Shown here in pieces: positions 26,840 through 36,105 of a stretch of DNA of 64,000 bases (position 1 is its first letter; the number at the start of each line of letters is the position of its first letter). The position numbers and the translations under genes were made by a program. The stretch spans positions 186,001 through 250,000 of the forward strand of contig NZ_PDEQ01000001.1 of NCBI RefSeq assembly GCF_002554795.1, in the 5' to 3' direction. The notes under the pieces were generated by a model. That model had not been told where the DNA came from, ran no database searches, and was given only the letters and a program-made list of their open reading frames with translations. Source of the DNA: Longibacter salinarum (lineage in GTDB: Bacteria > Bacteroidota > Rhodothermia > Rhodothermales > Salinibacteraceae).

Positions 26840-29593
26840 TTAGAAGGTGTACGTCATCGACAGCTCCACGCGTCGTCCAAGGATCGGACGCGCCATGTAG
26901 ATATCCTGCTCGACAGCAGCGACCTGGCCGGCACGTGGGTTGCCTTCAGTGAGACCGATCGTGTTCGTCAGGTTCGTGCCGACGGCGCGGACTTTCACGT
27001 TGCCAAAGGTGGCCGAGGCGCCTGCATCAATCACGTAGTAATCTGGCAGCGTGACGTTGTTGGCGTCATCCACGAACCGTTCGCCGTAGTATTTGCCAGC
27101 GGCAAAAATCTGGTACCGGTCCGCAAAGGTGTACGACGGACGGAGGTTGACGATATACTGCGGGATGCGTCGCACCCGGTTGCCTTCGAAGTCAAAGTCT
27201 TCGGCATTCACACCCGGCTCCTGCTGAACGCGATCGAGAATGCTAGGATCGTCAAACTCAAGACCCGTGTACTCCGGGTTCTGAATGGTTGCCGTCAGAT
27301 TGGTGCGGAAACCTCCCTGCTGGTAAATGACCTCGGTCTCGATACCGATCGTCCGTGAGTCGGCGAAGCGAACCAGCGGGACGAGATCATTTCCAAGTAC
27401 GACCTCGTCAGCGAACGGGATGTTCGTGAGCGAGCTGTAAAACCCAGCGGTGAAGACGGCGAGGCGAGGCGAGTTGTATTTTACGCCGGCCTCAGCCTGG
27501 TAAACTTCTTCCGCGTCGCCTTTTTCGTCGACGGTGCCGTCGGCCCATTCGTCGAAGTCAGGCATCCGGAAGCCACGGGAGCCACGGGCGAAGACAGCGA
27601 AGCGTTCGCTAAACGTGTAGTTCGCACCCACGGATGCAGACCACTCGTCGAACTGATAGCTGTAGTTGTCTACTGCATCGGTGCCCGTCGCGAAATTGTT
27701 GTCGTAGAGCGTGGAGTTGTCGCCATCGAGATCCACGTTTGTTGCTCCCTCCACGTTACCACTGAACGTACCTCGTTCGACACGTCCGCTGATGTCGAGG
27801 CGGAAGTTCTCGGTGAGTTGCCATTCATCGCCTGCGAAGGCAGCGATGGCCGTACCCTGTCCCTGATGACGTCGGTAGAGCGTACCGTATCGACGGAAGC
27901 CGTTCTCTGTGGCCTCCGCGACGGTATTGCCACCTGCATCCTCGAGCGCGAGGTTCAGCATTCGGGGCCGGTCACGCACCTCCAGCAGCATGTCGTTCCA
28001 GTGCCAGAGTTCTTCGGCTCGATACGTGCTGAGATAGAGGCCTCCACTGAGTGCATGATCACCCGCTGCGTAGTTGATACGGAAGTCATTCGCAAAATTG
28101 GATAGAGGCTTCTCGACGTGCCACCAGCCAACCTCTGCGACGAGGCCATTGCCATTGGCGTTTGCAGGGTTGAAGGTTGCACTATCGTATGCATAAGAGT
28201 AGCTGTAATCCGTCGCACCGACGTCCGTTGCCAGGTCCTCGGCGTAGGTGACTGCATCGAATGGATTACTCAGCGAGAACGCGGCATTAAACGTCACGTC
28301 CGCCTGCATCGCCATCGATTTGTTCTCGATCGTAACTCCGTTATCCAACTCAAAGAAGAGTTCGGCCTGGAGCGATCCGAGGACCGGGTTCATGCCCTGT
28401 GTCAGATCGCGAGAAACGCGACCCTGTCCGTCTGGGCTGGGAACGCGGATCAAGCCCGCGTCGCGGGTTGTCATCGTTCCGTAATTAGGATCGAAGCCTG
28501 CGATCCCTTCCGGATCATCCGGATTCTGAAGTGGAATCGGGAGGTAGAAGATGTTCTGGTCGTTCAGGTATCGACCGTGTACGCGGAAGTATCCGTTGTC
28601 GAGGAGGCGCGTAACGTTGGCATTGATCTGGCCGCCCTTGTTTCCGGGGAAGCCGGGATCGCGCACGCCCTCGTCGTAGCGGTAGAAGCCACCGACGTTG
28701 AAGCGCCAGTCGTCCCCCATCGGCCCGCCGACGTTCAGGTCCGTGCGGATCTTACCACGCGTCGCGCCGGTGACCTTCACGAGGCCGCCCAGCTCGTTGC
28801 CGCCCGTCTTGCTGACGAAGTTGACGATGCCGCCCGGAGCGTTCGATGCAAAGACCGAGGCCGTGCCACCGCGGACGCCTTCCATGCGTTGCACAGTTTC
28901 ATCGACGCGGAAGAGGAGGTCGACATTCGTGAAGGCCAGTTCGGGCGAATCGAAGACCGGCATACCGTTATGTTGCATCGAGACGTACCGGAAAGAGCCA
29001 TCGGCCGGGATGCCTCGTGCGAACAGGTTGTTGCCACCCTCCCCGCCGGAGCTTTCTACGTAAAAGCCAGGTATGGCTTTGAGCAGATCCGCCGTACTTT
29101 GCGGAGCGTTGGCTTCGATGTCTTCGGCAGAGAGCGTGGTGACCGCGACGCTGGACTCGATCTTTTCCTTCGGGTTAAACGATGCCGTGACGACGGCCTC
29201 GCCCATCTGGAGAAGATCAGACTCGAGAACAAATTCTACCGAGGTCGTTTCTTCCGCGCGGACCTCGATCTCTTTTTCTTCCTTCGTGTAGCCTACAAAT
29301 TGAGCTCGGAGGGTGTACTCGCCAGCCGGGACCCTCGAAATGGTGAACGCCCCGGAGCCGTCCGTGACGCTTCCGCGCTGTGTACCGACGATGGAGACCT
29401 GAGCACCCGGAAGCGGAGCGCCTTCTCCGTCCATCACCGTACCCTCAATGGTCCCGGTGTCCTGGGCAAACGCTGTGGCGGGAAGGATGAAAACGACTGC
29501 AAGGAAAGCGATGAATGTGGCCATCGCGCCGTGCCAAGCCTCGGCAGTGAGCATCTGACATGCTCGACTCGTCGTGTATCGATGACATTTCAT
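26840..29593 (-). CDS. TonB-dependent receptor with CarboxypepD_reg-like domain
   Basis: 917 residues. A signal peptide ends near residue 44 (ILPATAFAQ); starts at 29524 or 29554 are possible alternatives to 29593. Residues about 48-125 are a carboxypeptidase-like regulatory beta-sandwich (GTIEGTVMDGEGAPLPGAQV). The plug follows (about 135-255, with VRGGTASVFASNAPGGIVNF), then a beta-barrel to the terminal aromatic residue (MTYTF). It imports a ligand through the outer membrane with TonB energy. Neighbouring Na+ symporters and a sugar kinase suggest a carbohydrate. There is no SusD partner, so it is not a typical SusCD pair. Confidence 0.94.
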   Translation of the reverse strand: MKCHRYTTSRACQMLTAEAWHGAMATFIAFLAVVFILPATAFAQDTGTIEGTVMDGEGAPLPGAQVSIVGTQRGSVTDGSGAFTISRVPAGEYTLRAQFVGYTKEEKEIEVRAEETTSVEFVLESDLLQMGEAVVTASFNPKEKIESSVAVTTLSAEDIEANAPQSTADLLKAIPGFYVESSGGEGGNNLFARGIPADGSFRYVSMQHNGMPVFDSPELAFTNVDLLFRVDETVQRMEGVRGGTASVFASNAPGGIVNFVSKTGGNELGGLVKVTGATRGKIRTDLNVGGPMGDDWRFNVGGFYRYDEGVRDPGFPGNKGGQINANVTRLLDNGYFRVHGRYLNDQNIFYLPIPLQNPDDPEGIAGFDPNYGTMTTRDAGLIRVPSPDGQGRVSRDLTQGMNPVLGSLQAELFFELDNGVTIENKSMAMQADVTFNAAFSLSNPFDAVTYAEDLATDVGATDYSYSYAYDSATFNPANANGNGLVAEVGWWHVEKPLSNFANDFRINYAAGDHALSGGLYLSTYRAEELWHWNDMLLEVRDRPRMLNLALEDAGGNTVAEATENGFRRYGTLYRRHQGQGTAIAAFAGDEWQLTENFRLDISGRVERGTFSGNVEGATNVDLDGDNSTLYDNNFATGTDAVDNYSYQFDEWSASVGANYTFSERFAVFARGSRGFRMPDFDEWADGTVDEKGDAEEVYQAEAGVKYNSPRLAVFTAGFYSSLTNIPFADEVVLGNDLVPLVRFADSRTIGIETEVIYQQGGFRTNLTATIQNPEYTGLEFDDPSILDRVQQEPGVNAEDFDFEGNRVRRIPQYIVNLRPSYTFADRYQIFAAGKYYGERFVDDANNVTLPDYYVIDAGASATFGNVKVRAVGTNLTNTIGLTEGNPRAGQVAAVEQDIYMARPILGRRVELSMTYTF

Positions 29594-29637
29594 AGTTGTG
29601 CGAGATGTGTGGACGAAATGGATGAAGTAAAAAAGTG

Positions 29638-29651
29638 TGGAAGCGATTCCA
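29638..29651. promoter_or_regulatory. LacI/cre-like operator 1
   Basis: TGGAAGCGATTCCA is a near-palindrome with the central CG typical of LacI/GalR-family operators, and it fits the cre pattern TGNAANCGNNNNCA. It lies 45 bp upstream of the receptor start, close enough to block transcription. Confidence 0.6.
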
Positions 29652-29702
29652 GGTTGTAGCGTATAAGAATGAAAGCACGTAGCCGATTGGCACTTTCTCT
29701 CA

Positions 29703-29716
29703 TGGAAGCGCTACCA
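29703..29716. promoter_or_regulatory. LacI/cre-like operator 2
   Basis: TGGAAGCGCTACCA, same pattern as operator 1, 65 bp away centre to centre (about six helical turns), a spacing that would permit looping by a tetrameric repressor. Confidence 0.6.
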
Positions 29717-30119
29717 CTTGGTGAAATGCTTCCGACCCAGAAGAGCTTTGTTGTAACATGCGGGTTTAGTTAGCAGCATGTGTTGATGTCAGAATTATAC
29801 CCGGTCGTCCCCACCTTTATCAATCGGTGCAGGCACATAATATGGGAAGATAACGTAAACGGTTATTCCACAGTAATATGTGCGAAGTGGCTCACCGGTC
29901 CCGGAGAGTTCCGGGCAGTAGGTTGTGCGGAACCGAAGTATAATGACGATCCGAGGTGTAATCCAGATCGTGCGATGAGGCTGCGGGTTTGTACGGATTT
30001 ATGTCTTCCTGCAATTACATCGCCTCACGTAGATTCGATCGCATCGAGTGGGTCGTCGTGTCGGGACTGTCGGTCATGCGTGACCCTCGTTCTATTCTTC
30101 TATCGGATTCAGCTTTTCC

Positions 30120-31721
30120 ATGCAAGACGGTACGTTCAGTCTTGAACTGATCGACTACGCGATCATCGTGGTCTATTTCGCCGGCGTGATTGCTCACGGC
30201 CTCTACGTGAGCCGCGGCCACGAGAGTGCAGATGACTATTTTCTCGCGGGGCGAAATCTTCCGTGGTATCTCATCGGGTTCTCGCTCTTTGCCTCTAACA
30301 TGTCGGGGTCAAGTTTTGTGGGCTTGATGGGGGCGTCCTATAGCAACGGCGTTGTCGTTTTCAACTATGAGTGGACGGCTGCTATCGTCCTCATCTTCTT
30401 CGCTCTGTTCATGCTGCCGGCGTTCTTGCGGGCTGGGATCTACACGATCCCGCAATTCCTGACCAGTCGATACGACAAACGGTCACGCGTAGCGTACTCG
30501 CTCTTTACCGTCCTCGCCATCATGTTCATCGACACGGCGGGGGCGCTGTACGCGGGCGGCCTGGTAATCGCGAACGTGATCCCGGGTTTTACTCTCTGGT
30601 CGGCCGTGGCTGTCCTGGCCGTCGTTGCTGGGGTCTACACGATTCTTGGTGGGCTGGAGGCGGTCGTCGTTACAGATACGGTGCAGGCCATTTTGCTAGT
30701 CATTGGAGCGTCGGCCATCTTCTTCTTTGGCTTGGATGCCGTTGGGGGGTGGGACGAAATGATGGCGCGCCTCTCTGCGGAGAATACGAGCCTGATCATG
30801 CCCATGGGCGATGACTTTTTACCGTGGCCTGGCATCCTCGGCGTGGTCTTGCTCGGTTTTTACTACTGGACGCTCAATCAATTCGTGGTTCAGCGGACGC
30901 TCGGTGCACGAGATCTTGACCAGGGACGGAAGGGAGCTTTGTTTGCCGGATTGCTCAAGATCCCGAACCTGTTCATCATGATCTTGCCTGGCGTCTTCGC
31001 CATCATCTTGTTTCCAGGCCTGGACAACCCCGATATGGCCTTCCCGACGCTCGCAGCTGAACTTCTGCCGGTCGGGTTCCGCGGTCTCATTCTAACGGCA
31101 CTCATCGCTGCTATTATGTCGAGCCTTGACTCGGCCCTGAACGCCGCTGCCACGCTCGTCAGCATCGACTTCGTTAAAGAGGCGCGCCCGAATATAGACG
31201 ACGACGCCCTCGTCCGCTTCGGTCGCGGTTTTACCGCGTTCGCGATGGTCGTGGGCGCCATCTACGCCCCCTCGATCGCCTCCTTCGAGAATCTCTTCGA
31301 GTACTTCCAGAGCGTGCTGGCGTACGTTACGCCTCCCATCGTCGCCGTATACCTCATTGGTCTTTTCTGGAAACGGGCGAACGGATCCGGAGCCTTCGCT
31401 GCCATCCTTGTGGGACTGGTCGTCGGCGTATCTGCGTTCGTAACGAAAGAGGTAATGGGGCTTTGGGGAGCCTGGGGATTCCCTGAACTTCACTACACCT
31501 ACATGGCGATCGTCATGTTTATTTTGGGTAGTGGAGTACTGGTGGTCGGAAGTCTGATGACACCGGCACCGGACCCAGATTCCATCGCTGAGTACACGTT
31601 CACACAGGAGATCTTCACGAAAGACTTGCTTCGTCTGGATCGTCCGTGGTACGAAGACATACGCTACCAGTCGTTTTGTCTTTCTGGTTTGATGATGCTA
31701 ACCATCTTTTACTTCTGGTAG
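30120..31721 (+). CDS. Sodium/solute symporter (SSS/SGLT family), copy B
   Basis: 533 residues, the same length as copy A and closely similar (ESADDYFLAGRNLPW, FASNMSGSSFVGLMG, GLILTALIAAIMSSLDSALN). About 13-14 membrane helices. It couples Na+ entry to solute import. It is divergent from the receptor-symporter-kinase cluster and shares the operator-bearing promoter region. Two related symporters facing the same locus suggest duplication followed by change in substrate or affinity; this is inference. Confidence 0.94.
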   Translation: MQDGTFSLELIDYAIIVVYFAGVIAHGLYVSRGHESADDYFLAGRNLPWYLIGFSLFASNMSGSSFVGLMGASYSNGVVVFNYEWTAAIVLIFFALFMLPAFLRAGIYTIPQFLTSRYDKRSRVAYSLFTVLAIMFIDTAGALYAGGLVIANVIPGFTLWSAVAVLAVVAGVYTILGGLEAVVVTDTVQAILLVIGASAIFFFGLDAVGGWDEMMARLSAENTSLIMPMGDDFLPWPGILGVVLLGFYYWTLNQFVVQRTLGARDLDQGRKGALFAGLLKIPNLFIMILPGVFAIILFPGLDNPDMAFPTLAAELLPVGFRGLILTALIAAIMSSLDSALNAAATLVSIDFVKEARPNIDDDALVRFGRGFTAFAMVVGAIYAPSIASFENLFEYFQSVLAYVTPPIVAVYLIGLFWKRANGSGAFAAILVGLVVGVSAFVTKEVMGLWGAWGFPELHYTYMAIVMFILGSGVLVVGSLMTPAPDPDSIAEYTFTQEIFTKDLLRLDRPWYEDIRYQSFCLSGLMMLTIFYFW

Positions 31722-31908
31722 GCTCCGGGGGGCGATCCAAAAAGCGTAGTCGGTCGCGTTGCCTTGTCCGGTTGCATGTCAGTGTTGCGCTTACGTAGAA
31801 TAGAGGCGCGTTGCTCGTATGCGCGTGCTCACAGCGGGTCGGTCACGTCACGAACGTTCGAATCGCTGCCCCCTACGTTTTGCAATTCCCTACCGTTTAG
31901 AACGACTC

Positions 31909-32835
31909 ATGCTTTCCCACTATCGCATTTCTCTTGCAACGTGTTTACTCCTTCTGGGCGCCGCCCTGCTGGCCGTTCCATCCGAAGCGCAGCAGCTGAA
32001 GAAGCGGGTGGCCGTCCTCTCGTTCGAGGATAAAACCGATGAAGGCTACAGCTGGGGCGGAACCAAAACAGCTGGTGATGGCATGTCGGATATGCTGATC
32101 ACCGAGCTCGTTAAATCCGGCCGCTATACAGTGCTTGAGCGCACGGAAATCAACCAGGTCCTGGACGAGCAGAATCTCGGTCAGCAGGGGATCGTCACGT
32201 CGGAGTCGGCCGCACAGGTCGGCAAGATGCTCGGCGCGGAGATTGTTATTTTCGGATCGATCACCGAGTTTGGATACAAGGAGCGCTCAACCGGCGGACG
32301 GACGCGCCGCTTCGGTGTCGGGATTAGCAGTACAACGGCCGTTGTCGCCTCGGATGTGCGAATGGTTGACGCCACGACCGGCGAGATCATTGCAGCGGAG
32401 GACGTGCGCAAAGAAGAGAGTAAGCGCGGCCTCAAGGTTGACACGAAAAAGGTCGATTTCGGCTCACAGAGCGAGTTTGACGAGTCGCTGGTTGGTGAGG
32501 CCACGCGCGAAGCGATCGACGAGATCGTCTCCTTGATCGATGGTAACTCCGGCAACGTGAAGTGGGGTGCTACGGTCGTTACGGCCCAGGGAGGAAAGGT
32601 CTTCATCAACGCCGGATCCGCGAGCGGCGTTGAGGTCGGCCAGACGTTCCTCGTCAAACGGGCCGGCCAGAAGCTTGTCGATCCGGACACGGGCATTGAA
32701 CTTGGCGCCGTCGAAGAGTCGCTGGGAACCATCCGCGTTGAGGACAACTCGGTCGGAAACGGAAAAGCCTCCCGCTGCACCATCGTCTCGGGCTCGGGAT
32801 TCGAGCGCGGAGACATCGTGCGAAAGCAGGAGTAG
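31909..32835 (+). CDS. CsgG/HfaB family protein with signal peptide
   Basis: 308 residues from the ATG at 31909, starting with a signal peptide (MLSHYRISLATCLLLLG, cleaved after PSEAQ). Residues about 28-220 match the CsgG fold (KKRVAVLSFEDKT, SGRYTVLERTEINQVLDEQ, LGAEIVIFGSITEFGY, EIIAAEDVRKEES). CsgG forms the outer-membrane pore for curli export; related proteins lack other curli genes, as here. The last 75 residues are a small beta domain (GKVFINAGSASGVEVGQTF) that looks like a FlgT/peptidoglycan-associated type extension. A terminator follows. No csgA/B/E/F-like gene is nearby, so curli export is not supported. Confidence 0.85.
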   Translation: MLSHYRISLATCLLLLGAALLAVPSEAQQLKKRVAVLSFEDKTDEGYSWGGTKTAGDGMSDMLITELVKSGRYTVLERTEINQVLDEQNLGQQGIVTSESAAQVGKMLGAEIVIFGSITEFGYKERSTGGRTRRFGVGISSTTAVVASDVRMVDATTGEIIAAEDVRKEESKRGLKVDTKKVDFGSQSEFDESLVGEATREAIDEIVSLIDGNSGNVKWGATVVTAQGGKVFINAGSASGVEVGQTFLVKRAGQKLVDPDTGIELGAVEESLGTIRVEDNSVGNGKASRCTIVSGSGFERGDIVRKQE

Positions 32836-32862
32836 CACGGACGATTGGTTCGATGCATGACG

Positions 32863-32897
32863 AAGGGCAGCCCCGCACGATCGCCGGGCTGCCCTTT
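32863..32897 (+). terminator. Rho-independent terminator after the CsgG-like gene
   Basis: AAGGGCAGCCC (32863-32873) pairs with GGGCTGCCCTT (32886-32896), followed by TTC. It can also act on the convergent RDD gene from the other side. Confidence 0.8.
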
Positions 32898-32977
32898 CTA
32901 GTTACACGATGCGGTGCGCTTGCGTCGGTACATCCGCAACACACGATCTCATTTGGTTGGGATGGTCGAGAAACCGG

Positions 32978-33697
32978 TCAGGCGCGCGCGTGGATGTGAT
33001 TGTAATCCTCAATCACGGTCCGGAGAAAGTCGATCGGAGAGCCCGAGGGAGCGACGCGCATCTTTTTCGCGAGGATCTCCTGCGTACGGGACCCGAGCGT
33101 CTGCGTGTGTGAGGTTCGGCCCTGTCTGACGAGTGTGTTGAGGACGTCACGAGCAATCTGGATATCGTGATCATCGAGAGCGTCTACCTGCTCGAAGGTC
33201 ACGTCATGGTCATCGGTGGTCTCCAGGTACGACAGGTCGCGGAGCTTGGTATGTTTCTGCTGTCGCACGACAGTCGTTCCCGCCGCGAGGTCCCCGAGCC
33301 GCTGCGCGTGTTGAGTTACAAGGATCGAGATGAGTCCGAGGAAGCCGGAGGAGAACATGATGTCTACCGGGCGCAGAAGCCACCGGATGGCGTATGCGCC
33401 GAACGAAGGCGCTGTCCCATCAAGGTTTCGGACGCGAATGTCCATGACGTGCTTCCCGATCGACTGCCCGTCGAACATTACCTCTGCCCCGAGGAAGTAC
33501 ACGAAGATCGGTAGGTAGATGAGAACGGTCATACCCATCGAAGAGGCACCGACTGCGTCCACGAGCAAGGTTGCCCCCAGAAAGTAGGCGATAAGCGTCG
33601 CGTAATCGATAATTGAGGCGAACAGTCGCGTGCCGACTCCCGCGAGTTCGACGCTCAATGAGACATTCTGAGCGGTTTGGACGTCAACGTTCTGCAT
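32978..33697 (-). CDS. RDD family membrane protein
   Basis: 239 residues. The RDD domain (about 20-155) has the Arg near GVGTRLFASIIDY, helices around 30-50, 55-75 and 115-130, and the second motif GQSIGKHVMDIRVRN. The C-terminal 85 residues are hydrophilic. RDD proteins are of uncertain function (some are implicated in ion/solute movement). It is divergent from the SpoIIM-like gene, at the edge of the MoxR-type cluster; RDD, SpoIIM and MoxR genes often stand together in bacteria. Confidence 0.88.
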   Translation of the reverse strand: MQNVDVQTAQNVSLSVELAGVGTRLFASIIDYATLIAYFLGATLLVDAVGASSMGMTVLIYLPIFVYFLGAEVMFDGQSIGKHVMDIRVRNLDGTAPSFGAYAIRWLLRPVDIMFSSGFLGLISILVTQHAQRLGDLAAGTTVVRQQKHTKLRDLSYLETTDDHDVTFEQVDALDDHDIQIARDVLNTLVRQGRTSHTQTLGSRTQEILAKKMRVAPSGSPIDFLRTVIEDYNHIHARA

Positions 33698-33892
33698 GAG
33701 TGGAAAATGTCGACAGAAATAATGGGAGAGAGGGATACGAATCGAGCAGGTAAAAGCTCCATTTCAGTGAACTTGACGATCGGGCTGGGAATCCTGATTT
33801 GTTTCGTGTACATTACACGTGCATATCCGAAGCAAGCGGCACTCATGCTCGGATCAGGATGGTTTCCCTATCGAATGTAGAGACAGCTGTAG

Positions 33893-34933
33893 ATGCGAGA
33901 AGTTGCTTTCGTACGCCGTAATGCGGATACGTGGAAGGAATTTGAGCGGGTTCTCGAGGAAGCGCATCCAGATCCAGATCAACTGGCCGATCTATACATC
34001 CGCCTGACGGACGATCTGGCGTACGCCCAGACGTACTATCCCGGCAGTAAAACGAGCGCATACCTGAACGAGCTGTCGACGGAGGTCCATCAGCGCATCT
34101 ACAAAACGAAACCAGTGGAGCGTGGACGCTATCGCCGATTCTGGTTCGAGGATGTCCCGGCTGCGGTCGCTGGAGCGAAAACGGAGCTTATCGTCGCACT
34201 TCTCGTCTTCGTCGGTGCAATGGCCATCGGCATACTGTCTTCCGCGTACGATCCAGGTTTTGTTCGTCTGATTCTCGGTGATCAGTATGTCAACATGACG
34301 CTTGCCAATATCGAGTCGGGCGACCCGATGGCCGTGTACAAGAAAATGCACCAGGTGGACATGTTTTTGGGCATTGCGCTCAACAACATCCGCGTCTCAA
34401 TTTACGCATTTGCAGCGGGACTCTTTTTTTCCGTCGGGACAGGGTTCATTTTGCTTCAGAATGGGGTAATGATCGGTGCATTCCACTACCTGTTCGTGAA
34501 GCACGACCTGCTCATCGAGAGTCTGCTCGTGATCTACATCCACGGGATGCTCGAATTGTCCGCCATCGTCGTCGCAGGCGCGGCTGGTTTCGTGCTTGGA
34601 AATGGCTTCCTGTTTCCCGGGACGAAAACGCGCCGAGAATCGTTCGTCGAGAGTGCGAGAACCGGAGCGATGATTCTCGTCGGGCTGATCCCGATCTTTG
34701 TTCTTGCTGCGTTTCTTGAAGGGTTCGTCACCCGTCTTACCGGCATGCCGACGGTCGTAAGCCTTCTTATCATCGGGATCTCGGCTGCTGTGGTTGTCGG
34801 CTACTTCGTCGTCCTACCATTTTATTATCTCAACCGGACCGAGGAGGCGCGGTTAACCCGAAGCGACAACGATCCGTCCCTGGCAGACCTGGCTCCTGTT
34901 GGCGCGTCGGTGTCTCCGGTCAATCGTCGATGA
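33893..34933 (+). CDS. SpoIIM-like membrane protein (stage II sporulation M family)
   Basis: 346 residues. A soluble N-terminus (about 1-90) precedes at least five hydrophobic segments (about 100-120, 160-185, 190-210, 220-245, 265-290, 300-320). The YIHGMLELSAIVVAGAAGF stretch is characteristic of the SpoIIM/DUF95 family. In Bacillus, SpoIIM helps septal peptidoglycan remodelling; this organism shows no sign of sporulation, so the role here is different and unknown. It starts the plus-strand block running to the DUF58 gene. Confidence 0.85.
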   Translation: MREVAFVRRNADTWKEFERVLEEAHPDPDQLADLYIRLTDDLAYAQTYYPGSKTSAYLNELSTEVHQRIYKTKPVERGRYRRFWFEDVPAAVAGAKTELIVALLVFVGAMAIGILSSAYDPGFVRLILGDQYVNMTLANIESGDPMAVYKKMHQVDMFLGIALNNIRVSIYAFAAGLFFSVGTGFILLQNGVMIGAFHYLFVKHDLLIESLLVIYIHGMLELSAIVVAGAAGFVLGNGFLFPGTKTRRESFVESARTGAMILVGLIPIFVLAAFLEGFVTRLTGMPTVVSLLIIGISAAVVVGYFVVLPFYYLNRTEEARLTRSDNDPSLADLAPVGASVSPVNRR

Positions 34934-34978
34934 TCCTCACGTCTGAAATCCGCATTCCCCGCCCCTTTCTTCCGTTTT

Positions 34979-36055
34979 ATGTCGTCATATCAAATCGAGC
35001 TTCGCAAAGAGCGAACGCTGTCCGACGTCATCAACGCGACGTTTCAGTTCATTCGCGCCAATATTCGTATTCTCGGGAAGACGATCTTGCTCATCGTCGG
35101 ACCGTTAGCTGCGGTTGTGCTGAGCGTTGGGCTGACGCTTACGTCGACTGTCGACTTCAGGGCGTTCCTGGAATCGGATAATCCCTTCGCCTCCGGTGGA
35201 TTCGGCGCGCTCATCGGCGGGTTTTCAGTCGTTATCATCGCCACCTCGATCGGAGCCTTCATGCTGATGGTTGCCACAATGAGTGTGGTAAAGCTCTATG
35301 ACGAGCGTGGGCCTGGTGCGTTTGTGCTCGATGACGTCTGGGTAGAGATGAAAAAGCACGCAGCCGGCCTCTTCTTCGTTGGGTTCCTCTTCTTTCTGGC
35401 GGTCGTTCTTCCGTACCCGCTCGCAATCATCCCCTGTCTGGGACCGATCGCGTATATGGCCTGGGCGTTCTATGCACAAACAGCCTTCACGCTTGCGTAC
35501 CCGATCCGCGTCTTTGAGCAAGAAACGGGTTGGTCGGCGTTTCAGCGCGCCCGTGAGCTAATGAAGGACCACTTCTGGGAGTCGTTCGGTGTTTTCTTCG
35601 CTGCGAATCTAATGGCGCAACTTCTGGGTTTTGCAGCGGCGATTCCCTCTGCGGTGATCTCGTTTTTGGGAACGTTCCTCGCGTGGAATAATCCCGGCGA
35701 TGGTGGGATGGTCGGAGTCGTCCTGGCTGTCTTCTACGCATCAGCCATTCTGCTGACGATTGGTCTATCGATCATCATGTACATTGCCATGACCCTCCAG
35801 TATTTCAATCTCGTCGAGCAGAAAGAGAATGTCGGTCTTCGCCGACGGGTGGAGGAGATGGCCGACCAGCTGGATGGAGCGGGCGAGGCTAGGGCTCCGC
35901 AGGAGAGCAATGGGTCGACGTTTTCGCAGGAGGACGAATCTGAATGGGCCGAGGCGGACGACGACGCGCGCTGGGGAGGATCACACCCGCCGGATCAAAA
36001 ACCGTCTGACGAGTCTGACGACGATCGTTGGAAGCCACCCGTTCGCGATGAGTAA
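34979..36055 (+). CDS. Multi-pass membrane protein of the SpoIIM/MoxR block
   Basis: 358 residues. About six hydrophobic segments lie between residues 30 and 285 (for example ILLIVGPLAAVVLSVGLTL and AGLFFVGFLFFLAVVLPY). The C-terminal 75 residues are acidic, Ser/Asp-rich and probably disordered. I do not assign a family firmly; the pattern resembles the glycerophosphodiesterase-type membrane domain found in similar clusters. It sits 45 bp after the SpoIIM-like gene and 50 bp before the DUF4129 gene. Confidence 0.75.
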   Translation: MSSYQIELRKERTLSDVINATFQFIRANIRILGKTILLIVGPLAAVVLSVGLTLTSTVDFRAFLESDNPFASGGFGALIGGFSVVIIATSIGAFMLMVATMSVVKLYDERGPGAFVLDDVWVEMKKHAAGLFFVGFLFFLAVVLPYPLAIIPCLGPIAYMAWAFYAQTAFTLAYPIRVFEQETGWSAFQRARELMKDHFWESFGVFFAANLMAQLLGFAAAIPSAVISFLGTFLAWNNPGDGGMVGVVLAVFYASAILLTIGLSIIMYIAMTLQYFNLVEQKENVGLRRRVEEMADQLDGAGEARAPQESNGSTFSQEDESEWAEADDDARWGGSHPPDQKPSDESDDDRWKPPVRDE

Positions 36056-36105
36056 TCTGTTCGATCATCGCGTCGGATTGCTCTCTTTCGATACCCATTG
36101 CCAGC

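Larger units (their letters stand above)
29594..30119. promoter_or_regulatory. Divergent promoter region of the sugar-uptake locus
   Basis: 526 bp between the TonB receptor (minus) and symporter copy B (plus). It holds two LacI/cre-like 14-mers near the receptor side (listed separately). An open frame at 29780-30145 has no recognisable content and overlaps the symporter start; I leave it out. Confidence 0.6.

Noticed and set aside
28118-29659. 513-residue open frame opposite the TonB receptor
   Set aside because: Shadow of the receptor gene; Arg/Val-rich translation without recognisable domains.
29780-30145. 121-residue frame in the divergent promoter region
   Set aside because: Cys/Arg-rich random-looking translation that overlaps the symporter start.
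31909-32835. Curli secretion system
   Set aside because: Only a CsgG-like protein is present; no csgA, csgB, csgE or csgF homologue lies nearby.
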